Part shown: positions 17,964-24,926 of the stretch, piece by piece
How positions within the stretch are numbered: the first letter of the stretch is position 1
Layout: every line of letters starts with the position of its first letter
Source: Scatomorpha sp964345235
Lineage (GTDB): Bacteria > Bacillota > Clostridia > Oscillospirales > Oscillospiraceae
Assembly: GCA_964345235.1 (NCBI GenBank)
Contig: CAYFQE010000007.1
Coordinates: forward strand, 1-62,191
Length of the DNA stretch: 62,191 bases
Reading direction: 5' to 3'
Made by a program: the position numbers and the translations under genes
Notes under the pieces: generated by a model
The model's database searches: none
What the model was told of the DNA's origin: nothing
The model's input: only the letters and a program-made list of their open reading frames with translations

Positions 17964-18277
17964 TCTATATCCTCCAGTTCGTCCATATGTCTGTCAGAGT
18001 AGAGGATAAAATCCATTTTAGCGATGAGATGTGTTGTTAAAGGCGCCGCCAAGAGCATGAAGAGCAATATCAGCGCTATTTTAATAGTTGCAAAAAGTCC
18101 GGCGCCCGAAAAACATAGCCCGATTATAACAAGCAGAAAACCGAAAGAATCAAGCAATGAGGATGCGTGGAGCCTCAGCCTGACTTCCTTAAATCTGAAT
18201 ACGCCCAAGAAGGCAATGGCGGTAACAATAAGACCCGCGGAGATAAAGCAGGTAGAAATGATTTCATTAAGACTCAT
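17960..18277 (-). CDS. mnhG: MnhG-type antiporter subunit
   Basis: 105 residues with three membrane spans and the MnhG/MrpG pattern (PF03334), including GVFRFKEVRLRLHASSLLDSFG. The ATG at 18277 is chosen because AAGGAGGGCGAGTGAC precedes it; a longer frame would run back into mnhF. It lies directly after the mnhF stop. Confidence 0.88.
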   Translation of the reverse strand: MSLNEIISTCFISAGLIVTAIAFLGVFRFKEVRLRLHASSLLDSFGFLLVIIGLCFSGAGLFATIKIALILLFMLLAAPLTTHLIAKMDFILYSDRHMDELEDIE

Positions 18278-18278
18278 G

Positions 18279-18578
18279 TCACTCGCCCTCCTTATCTTTA
18301 TTTTTGTAGGAAAGCAGGACTCTGGTGAGAATTTCCACAATAAAAATACTCAAGAGTGCAAACAGCAAGGAGATGTCTATGAGATAGTCGAGAGAGTTTT
18401 TGACTGCATAAATTAAAATCATGAGTACAACCAGGGTAGTTGACATCGAAACGCCAAGCGCCATGTTGCTAAGGCTCTTGCCCGTAATTGCCCGCAAAAC
18501 GGCCAACCCCAGAAAAACAGAAAGTATTATCAATGAAAGGCTCAAAAACGAGGAGAATGTCGCGCTGTGTTCAATCAT
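18279..18578 (-). CDS. mnhF: MnhF-type antiporter subunit
   Basis: 99 residues with three predicted membrane spans and the MnhF/MrpF pattern (PF04066). A hydrophobic segment with LRAITGKSLSNMALGVSMST precedes DISLLFALLSIF. It starts within the last codons of mnhE (8-nt overlap). Confidence 0.85.
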   Translation of the reverse strand: MIEHSATFSSFLSLSLIILSVFLGLAVLRAITGKSLSNMALGVSMSTTLVVLMILIYAVKNSLDYLIDISLLFALLSIFIVEILTRVLLSYKNKDKEGE

Positions 18579-19041
18579 AAAGCTTCCCCTCGATTTCTTT
18601 TAATTTTTCACGCAGAGTGCAGTCTCGGTGGTCGTGTCTGCGTCTGTCGAGATAATGTACATAAAAAATGCCGTCTCTAAGTCCCACGCTGTAGGTACTG
18701 GGAGTGAGAGTTATTGAGGTAGCATAGAAATATTGAGTCTTTTTTTTCTTTAATCCGGCTTCAAACTCCACAAGTCCCGGATCTATATTGAGCTTCGGGC
18801 TCAGAACAACCTTTATAACATAAAGGGAAGAGAGAATAATCTCATAAATCAAAAGGGAAAAATAAAGCAGAAAACAAGGTAAATGCAAAAGCTCCGCAAA
18901 ATCATCTTTCAAACTCTTCCTTAGTAGTTTCAGACTCAATATGTAAACAGCCAGGCATAAAAACAGACCCAGCAGCATAATTTCAAAACTGAGTTCGGCA
19001 TTCAATATTATCCAAAAAATAAAAAGAGAAAGAAAGAGCAA
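18571..19041 (-). CDS. mnhE: MnhE-type antiporter subunit
   Basis: 156 residues: two N-terminal membrane spans, then a cytoplasmic domain with YATSITLTPSTYSVGLRDG, the conserved MnhE/MrpE segment (PF01899). First gene of the ten-gene operon. The start is the TTG at 19041, with AAAGGTG 5 nt upstream and a promoter at 19095-19124. Confidence 0.87.
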   Translation of the reverse strand: MLFLSLFIFWIILNAELSFEIMLLGLFLCLAVYILSLKLLRKSLKDDFAELLHLPCFLLYFSLLIYEIILSSLYVIKVVLSPKLNIDPGLVEFEAGLKKKKTQYFYATSITLTPSTYSVGLRDGIFYVHYLDRRRHDHRDCTLREKLKEIEGKLYD

Positions 19042-19094
19042 AATAACACCTTTAATTCAGATTTTAATACTATGGTAAAAAAATAATTGCTAAA

Positions 19095-19124
19095 AATATA
19101 TCATAGTCCGCGCCGCTTTGTCTA
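19095..19124 (-). promoter_or_regulatory. Promoter of the Mrp-like operon
   Basis: On the minus strand, TAGACA (19124-19119), 18-nt spacer, TATATT (19100-19095), about 55 nt before the mnhE start. Confidence 0.6.
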
Positions 19125-19208
19125 TAAAAAACAAAAGAAAAGAAAAAACGGCGGTAAACAAATGTAATGGAAGTTATAACCGAACGGAATCCTTAACAGG
19201 CGTAAAGT

Positions 19209-19237
19209 TTGATTTTGAGCTAAAAAAATGATATCAT
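19209..19237 (+). promoter_or_regulatory. Promoter of the GH25 lipoprotein gene
   Basis: TTGATT (19209-19214), 17-nt spacer, TATCAT (19232-19237), 29 nt before the TTG start codon. Confidence 0.6.
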
Positions 19238-19266
19238 TTTTAAATATTCCCGAAAGGAGAATTCGA

Positions 19267-20133
19267 TTGAAGAGAATAAAGTTTTTAATATTGCTATTGC
19301 CCGTAATTGCAATTCTTATAACACTGTCCGCCTGCAAAAACGAACACGAGGGCATGGTTTTTGTGAACACGGGGCACGAAGAAGAATGGGTGATAGAGGC
19401 GAAGGGAGTTCCCAAGTCCGATTTTAAAAAAAGCGAATTCTACTTTGAGGGCGATATAGCCAAATATAAGGGAAAGGGCTACGAAACAAAGCTTGGCATC
19501 GATGTTTCCGAGCACCAGCGAAAAATCGACTGGGAAAAGGTCAAGGCCGACGGAATTGAGTTTGCGCTAATTCGATGTGGCTACCGAGGCTATACCAAAG
19601 GCAACCTTAAGGTGGACGAGTTTTTCGAATACAATATAAAAAATGCCCGTAAAGCGGGACTGGAAATCGGCATTTACTTTTTCTCTCAGGCAACAGGCGC
19701 CGTTGAGGCGGCAGAAGAGGCGGAGTTTGTTATAAATCTCTTAAAACCCTATAAGCAGGACATAACTCTTCCCGTAGCTTTCGACTGGGAGCCCATGAGG
19801 TTAGATGGGTCGAGAAGCGCACATATCAACAAGGAAAATCTCACGGCCTCGGCGCTGGTTTTCAGCGAAATAATAAAAGATGCGGGCTATACGCCCATGG
19901 TCTATATGTTCAGGCCTCTTGCCTACAAGTACTATGATTTAGAGAGGGTCAAAGATTTCGACTACTGGATAGGTGCAATCCACAGTTGGCCGGACTTCTA
20001 CTATAAGCACATCATATGGCAGTTTTCCATGACTGGCGCAGTTGACGGTATAGAAACAGAGGTCGATTTAAACCTTCTTTTCGAGGAGATAGTGCCTCCC
20101 GAAAGCCCTGAAGCTAAGAATAAAAGCAAATAA
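19267..20133 (+). CDS. GH25-family lysozyme-like lipoprotein
   Basis: 288 residues. The N-terminus has basic residues, a hydrophobic stretch and the lipobox LSAC near residues 19-22, so it is probably a lipoprotein on the outer face of the membrane. The rest is a glycosyl hydrolase family 25 (muramidase) barrel: it opens with GIDVSEHQ, which holds the first conserved Asp, and has the catalytic DWE segment in AFDWEP. It ends with WQFSMTGAVDGIETEVDLN, matching the usual end of the fold (WQYS...DGI...VDLN). The likely reaction is cleavage of the MurNAc-GlcNAc bond of peptidoglycan. The TTG at 19267 is chosen because AAAGGAG lies 7 nt upstream and it gives a clean signal peptide. It is divergent from the Mrp-like operon. 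Confidence 0.88.
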   Translation: MKRIKFLILLLPVIAILITLSACKNEHEGMVFVNTGHEEEWVIEAKGVPKSDFKKSEFYFEGDIAKYKGKGYETKLGIDVSEHQRKIDWEKVKADGIEFALIRCGYRGYTKGNLKVDEFFEYNIKNARKAGLEIGIYFFSQATGAVEAAEEAEFVINLLKPYKQDITLPVAFDWEPMRLDGSRSAHINKENLTASALVFSEIIKDAGYTPMVYMFRPLAYKYYDLERVKDFDYWIGAIHSWPDFYYKHIIWQFSMTGAVDGIETEVDLNLLFEEIVPPESPEAKNKSK

Positions 20134-20139
20134 AAAATA

Positions 20140-20165
20140 AAGTCGGCGACAAAAGTCGCCGACTT
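20140..20165. terminator. Terminator shared by the GH25 gene (+) and 6S RNA (-)
   Basis: AAGTCGGCGAC (20140-20150) pairs with GTCGCCGACTT (20155-20165) around AAAA. On the minus strand it is followed by a T-rich tract (TTTATTTTTTA), so it is a strong terminator for the minus transcript and a weaker one for the plus transcript. Confidence 0.88.
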
Positions 20166-20166
20166 T

Positions 20167-20346
20167 CTCCGCCCTTGCCGTGGGGCCCAGATATAACCTG
20201 CACGAAACTGCAGGTGGGCCGCCTCACCCCCGCTTTACTGCTTCCAACATCCGAAATCGGGAGGCCTGCAAACCACGAAGCGATCTGGCAAGACCCAAGG
20301 TAAAATTGTGGGTTTAAATGAGCCGAATTCCACGAACAGGGCAGAG
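20167..20346 (-). ncRNA. ssrS: Probable 6S RNA
   Basis: A roughly 180-nt GC-rich segment between the DUF1292 stop and a terminator. On the minus strand its two ends pair: CTCUGCCCU-type bases (20346-20338) with AGGGCGGAG (20175-20167), nine pairs, then UCGUGG with CCACGG. The 5' UGUUCG and 3' CGGCA around this closing stem match the same positions in E. coli 6S RNA. Inside are a hairpin ACCCA...UGGGU, an ACCUGCA/UGCAGGU hairpin and a GCCUCCC...GGGGGUGAGGC stem around an unpaired central region. 6S RNA mimics an open promoter and holds housekeeping RNA polymerase in stationary phase. Exact ends are estimated. Confidence 0.75.
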
Positions 20347-20358
20347 GTTTAATCTGTT

Positions 20359-20643
20359 TTATTCCGAGTCGACATCCTCGTCGTAAAGCAAGGCCATAAA
20401 GCTGTCGTAAATGGAGTTGAGATGGTTTTCATCGTCGATAGAGAGATATACTTCTTCTCCGTCGCTTTCGCTTCTCTCAAGGATAATGTAACCGAAGTCC
20501 TCGTCGTCTTCGTCCATATCGGTGGGAAGCAAAAGACAATATTCTCTGCCGTCCATTTCCATACTGCCGATAAATTCCAACTCAAATTGATTGCCGTCTT
20601 CATCCTCAACGCTTATCAGCTTGCCTTCAAATTCTTCATTCAT
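20359..20643 (-). CDS. DUF1292 (YrzB-like) small acidic protein
   Basis: 94 residues, very rich in Asp and Glu, matching the DUF1292 family: a central EDEDGNQFELEFIGSMEMDG region and YCLLLPTD, then IYDSF near the end. The family is widespread in Firmicutes and has no established function. TAGGAGTTTAACT precedes the ATG at 20643. The probable 6S RNA gene begins only 13 nt after its stop codon on the same strand, so 6S may be made partly from this transcript. Confidence 0.82.
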   Translation of the reverse strand: MNEEFEGKLISVEDEDGNQFELEFIGSMEMDGREYCLLLPTDMDEDDEDFGYIILERSESDGEEVYLSIDDENHLNSIYDSFMALLYDEDVDSE

Positions 20644-20768
20644 AGTTAAACTCCTATAAATATTTCGTTCAATTACATAATAATATTTTTACGCATATTT
20701 TGCAAATATATTTTGCAGATATTATAATGAAAGTGCAAAGTGCTCGGTATGGCCTATTCAAAAAGTGT

Positions 20769-20797
20769 TATACAAGAAATTGAGACTGTGATATAAT
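20769..20797 (+). promoter_or_regulatory. Promoter of the class A PBP gene
   Basis: TATACA (20769-20774), 17-nt spacer, TATAAT (20792-20797), 28 nt before the start codon. Confidence 0.6.
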
Positions 20798-20824
20798 TAC
20801 ATACCATCTCGTGGAGGTGCGATT

Positions 20825-22981
20825 TTGGATATAGAAAACAAAGATAAAGATAAAAACAAGCCAAATAATTTTGTAAAAGGAGCAGGCAAAGTTATCGACA
20901 AGGCTGCCGGCATAACATTCGGCGCATTCGGAACCGTAGCCAAGGTTATCGGCACAATATTTTTGATAATTTTAACCACAGGCGTTCTGTTTACGGCAAT
21001 CTTTGCCTACTATGTGAAAACCTGCCTTACCGACAGCCTCGATGTCTCTCTGTCCGACTACAGCTTGGCAGAGAGCAGTATAGTCTATTATAAAGATAAC
21101 GACGGCAACTGGCAGGAGCTTGTAACCCTCAAGGATGCGGAGAACCGAATCTGGGCTGACTATGACGACATACCCCAATATATGAAGGATGCGATAGTTG
21201 CCATAGAAGACAAGCGTTTCCATAAGCACAAGGGTGTAGATTGGTACCGCACAACGGGAGCTTTCTTCAACATGTTCCTAACAATGAAAGACGATTTCGG
21301 AGGCTCCACTCTCACCCAACAGCTCATAAAAAACCTTACGGGAAAATCCGACGCCACGGTGCAGAGAAAACTTCTCGAAATTTTCAGGGCTCTGGAATTT
21401 GAAAAAAACTACGACAAAAAAGAAATCTTAGAGTGGTATCTAAACGCCGTATTCTTCGGAGAAGACTGCTACGGAGTAAACGCCGCGGCCAAAACCTATT
21501 TCGGCAAAGAGCTCAAAGACCTGACTCTGGCAGAGTGCGCATCCATAGTCGGAATAACAAACTGGCCGTCAAGATACGACCCGTTCATTTCCGAAAAACA
21601 AAATAAAGCGCGTCAGGAAATAGTTTTAAGAGAAATGTACGAGCAGGGAATGATAAGCTTCGCAGAGTACGACGAGGCGAAAAATCAGCCGCTTGTATTC
21701 GTGAGATCCGAGGGCGTACAGACCGAAGGAGAAATATACAGCTGGTATGTCGAGGCCGTCATCAAAGACATAACAAACGACCTCATGATAAGAAAGGGAA
21801 TCGACAGACCCAGCGCCATAAAACTTCTCTACAACGGCGGCTACAGAATATATACGCTCTACAACCCGTGGGTTCAGGGCATAATCGACGGTGTATATAA
21901 AAACCTCGATGAAATACCCAAGCCTTACAGACCGTCAAAAACACAGCAACTCCAGTCTGCAATAGTTGTTATGGACCCTTATACGGGCAATATACTCGGC
22001 ATGGCCGGAGGAGTGGGCGAGAAGAACGCCAACCTTCTCTTGAACCGCGCCTGTGATACGGTGCGTCCTCCCGGCTCTTCCATAAAGCCCATAGCGGTCT
22101 ACGGTCCGGCCTTGGAATACGGACTCATAACTCAGGAAACTTTTGTTAAGGATGCCGGACCCGACGAGATACAGCTAAGCGGCACGGGATGGTATCCCGG
22201 AAACGCCGGCGGCAACTACAGGGGAGTAGTGCGCATAAGAGACGGTCTCAGACTTTCCTTAAACACTGTTTCCGCACAGGTGCTCGACAAGCTCGGCACA
22301 TCCAACTCCTACGACTACCTTGTGAACAAGTTGGGAGTCAAGAGCTTAGTTCCCGATGACAATGCGTATGCTCCGCTCTCGCTCGGACAGCTCACCTACG
22401 GCATGTCGGTAAGGGAAATAACTCAGGCCTATTGCTCATTTGTAAACGACGGTATATTCACCTATGCCAGAACATACGAGAGAGTTACAGATTCCGACGG
22501 AAATCTCATACTGGATAATGCGCCGCGCAGCCATGTGGCGTGGAAGGCAAACACCGCATACAACATGTGCAACATGCTTACCAACGCCGTAAACTACGGC
22601 ACAGGCAGCGAGGCCAGAATACCGGGCATGACTGTCGGAGGAAAAACCGGCACCACCTCATTCAATTGGGACAGATGGTTTGTCGGAATAACTCCCTACT
22701 TTGTGGCGGGAGTTTGGACGGGATATGACATAAACGAAAACATGGCAGTCTACGGCAATCCCGCAGCTCAGCTTTGGAAAAAGGTAATGCTGCCCATGCA
22801 CGCAGGCCTTCAGGACAAGGGGTTCCCACAACCTCAGGTAGGCGGCGACACCATGATTTTCGGAAATCTTCTCGAGGAATGGGAAATACAGGAGGGAATA
22901 GCTCCGCCCACTCCCACACCCGACAGTGTGACAATAGACGAGGAGTATGAAGAGCCCGAAGCAACAGACAATGCGGCATAA
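20825..22981 (+). CDS. ponA: Class A penicillin-binding protein (bifunctional transglycosylase/transpeptidase)
   Basis: 718 residues. A charged cytoplasmic N-terminus is followed by a membrane anchor at about 41-63. The GT51 transglycosylase domain has the catalytic Glu128 in EDKRFHKHKG, GGSTLTQQ near 159, and RALEFEKNYDKKEILEWYLN. The transpeptidase domain has SSIK (Ser418-Lys421), SLN in RLSLNTVS, and KTG at 607-609. It polymerises and cross-links peptidoglycan on the outer membrane face. The start is the TTG at 20825, with GGAGGTG 5 nt upstream; no ATG is better placed. The C-terminus is short and acidic. A strong terminator follows. Confidence 0.95.
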   Translation: MDIENKDKDKNKPNNFVKGAGKVIDKAAGITFGAFGTVAKVIGTIFLIILTTGVLFTAIFAYYVKTCLTDSLDVSLSDYSLAESSIVYYKDNDGNWQELVTLKDAENRIWADYDDIPQYMKDAIVAIEDKRFHKHKGVDWYRTTGAFFNMFLTMKDDFGGSTLTQQLIKNLTGKSDATVQRKLLEIFRALEFEKNYDKKEILEWYLNAVFFGEDCYGVNAAAKTYFGKELKDLTLAECASIVGITNWPSRYDPFISEKQNKARQEIVLREMYEQGMISFAEYDEAKNQPLVFVRSEGVQTEGEIYSWYVEAVIKDITNDLMIRKGIDRPSAIKLLYNGGYRIYTLYNPWVQGIIDGVYKNLDEIPKPYRPSKTQQLQSAIVVMDPYTGNILGMAGGVGEKNANLLLNRACDTVRPPGSSIKPIAVYGPALEYGLITQETFVKDAGPDEIQLSGTGWYPGNAGGNYRGVVRIRDGLRLSLNTVSAQVLDKLGTSNSYDYLVNKLGVKSLVPDDNAYAPLSLGQLTYGMSVREITQAYCSFVNDGIFTYARTYERVTDSDGNLILDNAPRSHVAWKANTAYNMCNMLTNAVNYGTGSEARIPGMTVGGKTGTTSFNWDRWFVGITPYFVAGVWTGYDINENMAVYGNPAAQLWKKVMLPMHAGLQDKGFPQPQVGGDTMIFGNLLEEWEIQEGIAPPTPTPDSVTIDEEYEEPEATDNAA

Positions 22982-23002
22982 GTTAATTAAATAAAAACTC
23001 GT

Positions 23003-23034
23003 TTCCCCGCAAGTGAAAAGCGACTTGCGGGGAA
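23003..23034 (+). terminator. Terminator after the PBP gene
   Basis: TTCCCCGCAAGT (23003-23014) and ACTTGCGGGGAA (23023-23034) form a 12-bp stem with an 8-nt loop, followed by TAATTTT. Confidence 0.85.
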
Positions 23035-23061
23035 TAATTTTACAAAAAACACAATATGGTG

Positions 23062-23090
23062 TTGACAAAGCTAGAAAATTTTGCTATATT
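23062..23090 (+). promoter_or_regulatory. Strong promoter of the tRNA-Asp/tRNA-Thr unit
   Basis: Consensus TTGACA (23062-23067), 17-nt spacer, TATATT (23085-23090), 12 nt upstream of the mature tRNA-Asp 5' end. Confidence 0.88.
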
Positions 23091-23102
23091 CATCGTGCTC
23101 AA

Positions 23103-23179
23103 GGCCGAGTAGTTCAGCCGGTTAGAACGCTAGCCTGTCACGCTAGAGGTCGAGGGTTCGAGCCCCTTCTCGGTCGCCA
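23103..23179 (+). tRNA. tRNA-Asp (anticodon GTC)
   Basis: Complete cloverleaf. Acceptor arms GGCCGAG and CTCGGTC pair, the discriminator is G, and CCA is encoded (23177-23179). The anticodon arm is CTAGC-CTGTCAC-GCTAG, giving GTC. The T loop is TTCGAGC. Confidence 0.96.
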
Positions 23180-23213
23180 GCTGCCCGCGGCAGAAGCCGC
23201 GGGCAGTAGCTTT
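23180..23213 (+). other. GC-rich hairpin spacer between two tRNAs
   Basis: CTGCCCGCGGC and GCCGCGGGCAG form an 11-bp stem with an AGAA loop, followed by TAGCTTT, in the 34-nt gap between tRNA-Asp and tRNA-Thr. It could be a processing spacer or a partial terminator; the T-tract is short. Confidence 0.7.
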
Positions 23214-23289
23214 GCTGCTATAGCTCAGTAGGCAGAGCGCGTCCTTGGTAAGGACGAGGTCGGCAGTTCAAGCCTGCCTAGCAGCTCCA
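23214..23289 (+). tRNA. tRNA-Thr (anticodon GGT)
   Basis: Complete cloverleaf. Acceptor GCTGCTA/TAGCAGC, anticodon arm CGTCC-TTGGTAA-GGACG giving GGT, T loop TTCAAGC, encoded CCA at 23287-23289. Confidence 0.96.
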
Positions 23290-23321
23290 AAAATCCGATT
23301 CTTTTAGAATCGGATTTTTTT
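23289..23321 (+). terminator. Terminator after the tRNA pair
   Basis: AATCCGATTC and GAATCGGATT form a 10-bp stem with a TTTTA loop, extended by A/T pairs and ending in a T-run. Confidence 0.9.
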
Positions 23322-23441
23322 GTGTGTAAAATCCGCTTTTACCTTAACTGAATAATAAAGAGTTTTTAATCTAATAAAGCTTTTAAAAGCAAAAGGTTAA
23401 ACAAGACATATATTAATATGTATGAACATAGGCCGATGGGC

Positions 23442-23495
23442 GTGATTAAACCAGCGCTAATCTCCGCTCCATATTGCTTTGGTTCATGAAATCAC
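23442..23495. repeat. Nested inverted repeat / possible structured RNA, copy A
   Basis: GTGATT (23442-23447) pairs with AATCAC (23490-23495), then AACCA (23449-23453) with TGGTT (23480-23484), and AGCG/CGCT inside. Both strands could fold. No family recognised. Confidence 0.5.
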
Positions 23496-23510
23496 ACGGG
23501 AAATAAACTA

Positions 23511-23574
23511 TGATTAGACCAAATTGCATAAACATAAAAACGCTTTAAAAATAAGCGTTTTTGCTGGTCAATCA
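23511..23574. repeat. Nested inverted repeat enclosing a terminator-like hairpin, copy B
   Basis: TGATTAGACCA (23511-23521) pairs, with one bulge, with TGGTCAATCA (23565-23574). Inside is AAAAACGCTT...AAGCGTTTTT (23536-23562), a terminator-like stem. The half-site GATTARACCA is shared with copy A 68 bp upstream. Confidence 0.55.
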
Positions 23575-23738
23575 GATATTATACCGATATTAACAACTAA
23601 AAGTTTAAAATTTGATTGACTTTTAACATTATATTTGATAGTCTTTACTCGATTATAGTCAACAAATTAATTATCAATTTATTGGAGCCTTATTTAGTTA
23701 AACACAGACAGTAAGCAAAGTATTGGAGGGAAGTATTA

Positions 23739-24926
23739 ATGCGAGATCTAAAGCACTTAATTTTCTTTGATGACCTGCTGCAGGAGGCAAACAATCAGCT
23801 TGTCAGGCAGGCCAAAAAAGAAGGCTTGAGGGCGCTGGGCTACACATGTTATTTCATGCCCGAGGTTCTTTTGGACCTGCCGGGATGCTTCAGCGTAAGA
23901 CTGCGTGCACCAAAGTGCACATCACCGGATGTAGCTACATATTATATGTCCGGAAGAACCTGCCACTATGGGAGAAGCCTTTTAGAGAGAGCTCTTGAGG
24001 GTGGCTACAACTTTTTGGATGCCCAAATGGCAACCGAGACCTGTACGGTCACTTGCAGATTCCAGGAGCATCTGCAAATAATGCCCATAATCGAAAATCC
24101 GGATTTCTTCTGTGAGTTTACCGATGTACCCTTCAAAAAGTCGGAAAACGGCAGGGAGCACTATGTAAAGCAGCTTCAAGCGCATGTTCTGGACAAGCTC
24201 AGCAAAAATTTCGGCATCGACACATCGAATGAGGCCATTTTAAAGGCTATTGAGCAGCACAACGAGGTTTGCAGGCTTGTAAGCGAGATTGGCAACTACA
24301 GAAAGCTCGACAACCCCACAATCACCGGTACGGAGTTTTCAATAATTATGCTGGTTTCACTCGTTTGCCCGAAGCATCTCATTCTGCCCTATCTCAGAGA
24401 GACAGCCGAAGAGATGAAAACCCGCAAGCCCGATGAAAAGCCGAACTGGCGCGTAAAGGTTCTGGTTTCGGGCTCCGAGAACGACGACCCCGGATTTATA
24501 GATCTTATCGAAACCTCAGGTGCGCTTGTTGTTGCAGACAGATACTGCTACGGATCGCTTCCCGGCAGGGAAGAGATAGAGGTCAGAGAGGGCGAAACGG
24601 CTCTCGAAGCAGTAGCCAGACACTATCTCGACACAGGACAATGTCCCAGATACATGGAGCAGCACGAGATTCGCAATAGAAAGCAATATCTTGCAGACTT
24701 GGCCGAGGAGTATAAGGCGGACGGAATAATAGTCGAGTCCAATAAGTTCTGCGAATACTGGAGCTATGAGAGAGTTGCAAATTCACTGCTTCTTCCCCGC
24801 GACTTCGATATCCCTGTTTGCTCAATAGAGAAAGAATACATTAACACTTCGGTCGGTCAGCTCCGCACAAGATTCCAAGCCTTTGTTGAGAGCATCGAAC
24901 TCAAGAAGATTCAGGAGGGTGTGTAA
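23739..24926 (+). CDS. 2-hydroxyacyl-CoA dehydratase / benzoyl-CoA reductase-like small subunit (cassette 1)
   Basis: 395 residues of the HgdB/BcrC/FldC family. Members hold a [4Fe-4S] cluster and, after ATP-driven electron injection by an activator, carry out radical dehydration or ring reduction of acyl-CoAs. Likely cluster ligands are Cys75 (RTCHYGRSLLERALEGGYN), Cys102 and Cys338 (NKFCEYWSYE). The C-terminal VGQLRTRFQAFVE is the family's usual ending. Unusually, extra cysteines occur at 60 and 106. The paralogue at 37945 has the three likely ligands at exactly the same positions. GGAGGG precedes the ATG. The stop overlaps the next start (TAATG), so the two subunits are coupled. The substrate is unknown: no CoA-transferase or activator is nearby. 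Confidence 0.88.
   Translation: MRDLKHLIFFDDLLQEANNQLVRQAKKEGLRALGYTCYFMPEVLLDLPGCFSVRLRAPKCTSPDVATYYMSGRTCHYGRSLLERALEGGYNFLDAQMATETCTVTCRFQEHLQIMPIIENPDFFCEFTDVPFKKSENGREHYVKQLQAHVLDKLSKNFGIDTSNEAILKAIEQHNEVCRLVSEIGNYRKLDNPTITGTEFSIIMLVSLVCPKHLILPYLRETAEEMKTRKPDEKPNWRVKVLVSGSENDDPGFIDLIETSGALVVADRYCYGSLPGREEIEVREGETALEAVARHYLDTGQCPRYMEQHEIRNRKQYLADLAEEYKADGIIVESNKFCEYWSYERVANSLLLPRDFDIPVCSIEKEYINTSVGQLRTRFQAFVESIELKKIQEGV

Larger units (their letters stand above)
23322..23738. other. AT-rich intergenic region upstream of dehydratase-like cassette 1
   Basis: About 417 bases without a gene. It contains two unexplained inverted repeats (23442-23495 and 23511-23574) and a weak promoter candidate TTGACT (23616-23621), 17 nt, TAGTCT (23639-23644). 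The transcript would then have a leader of nearly 90 nt. Confidence 0.6.

Noticed and set aside
20167..20346. Signal recognition particle RNA, because of a GGAAGCAG-like stretch
   Set aside because: The closing stem and the UGUUCG...CGGCA ends fit 6S RNA, and the SRP helix-8 tetraloop context is not formed.
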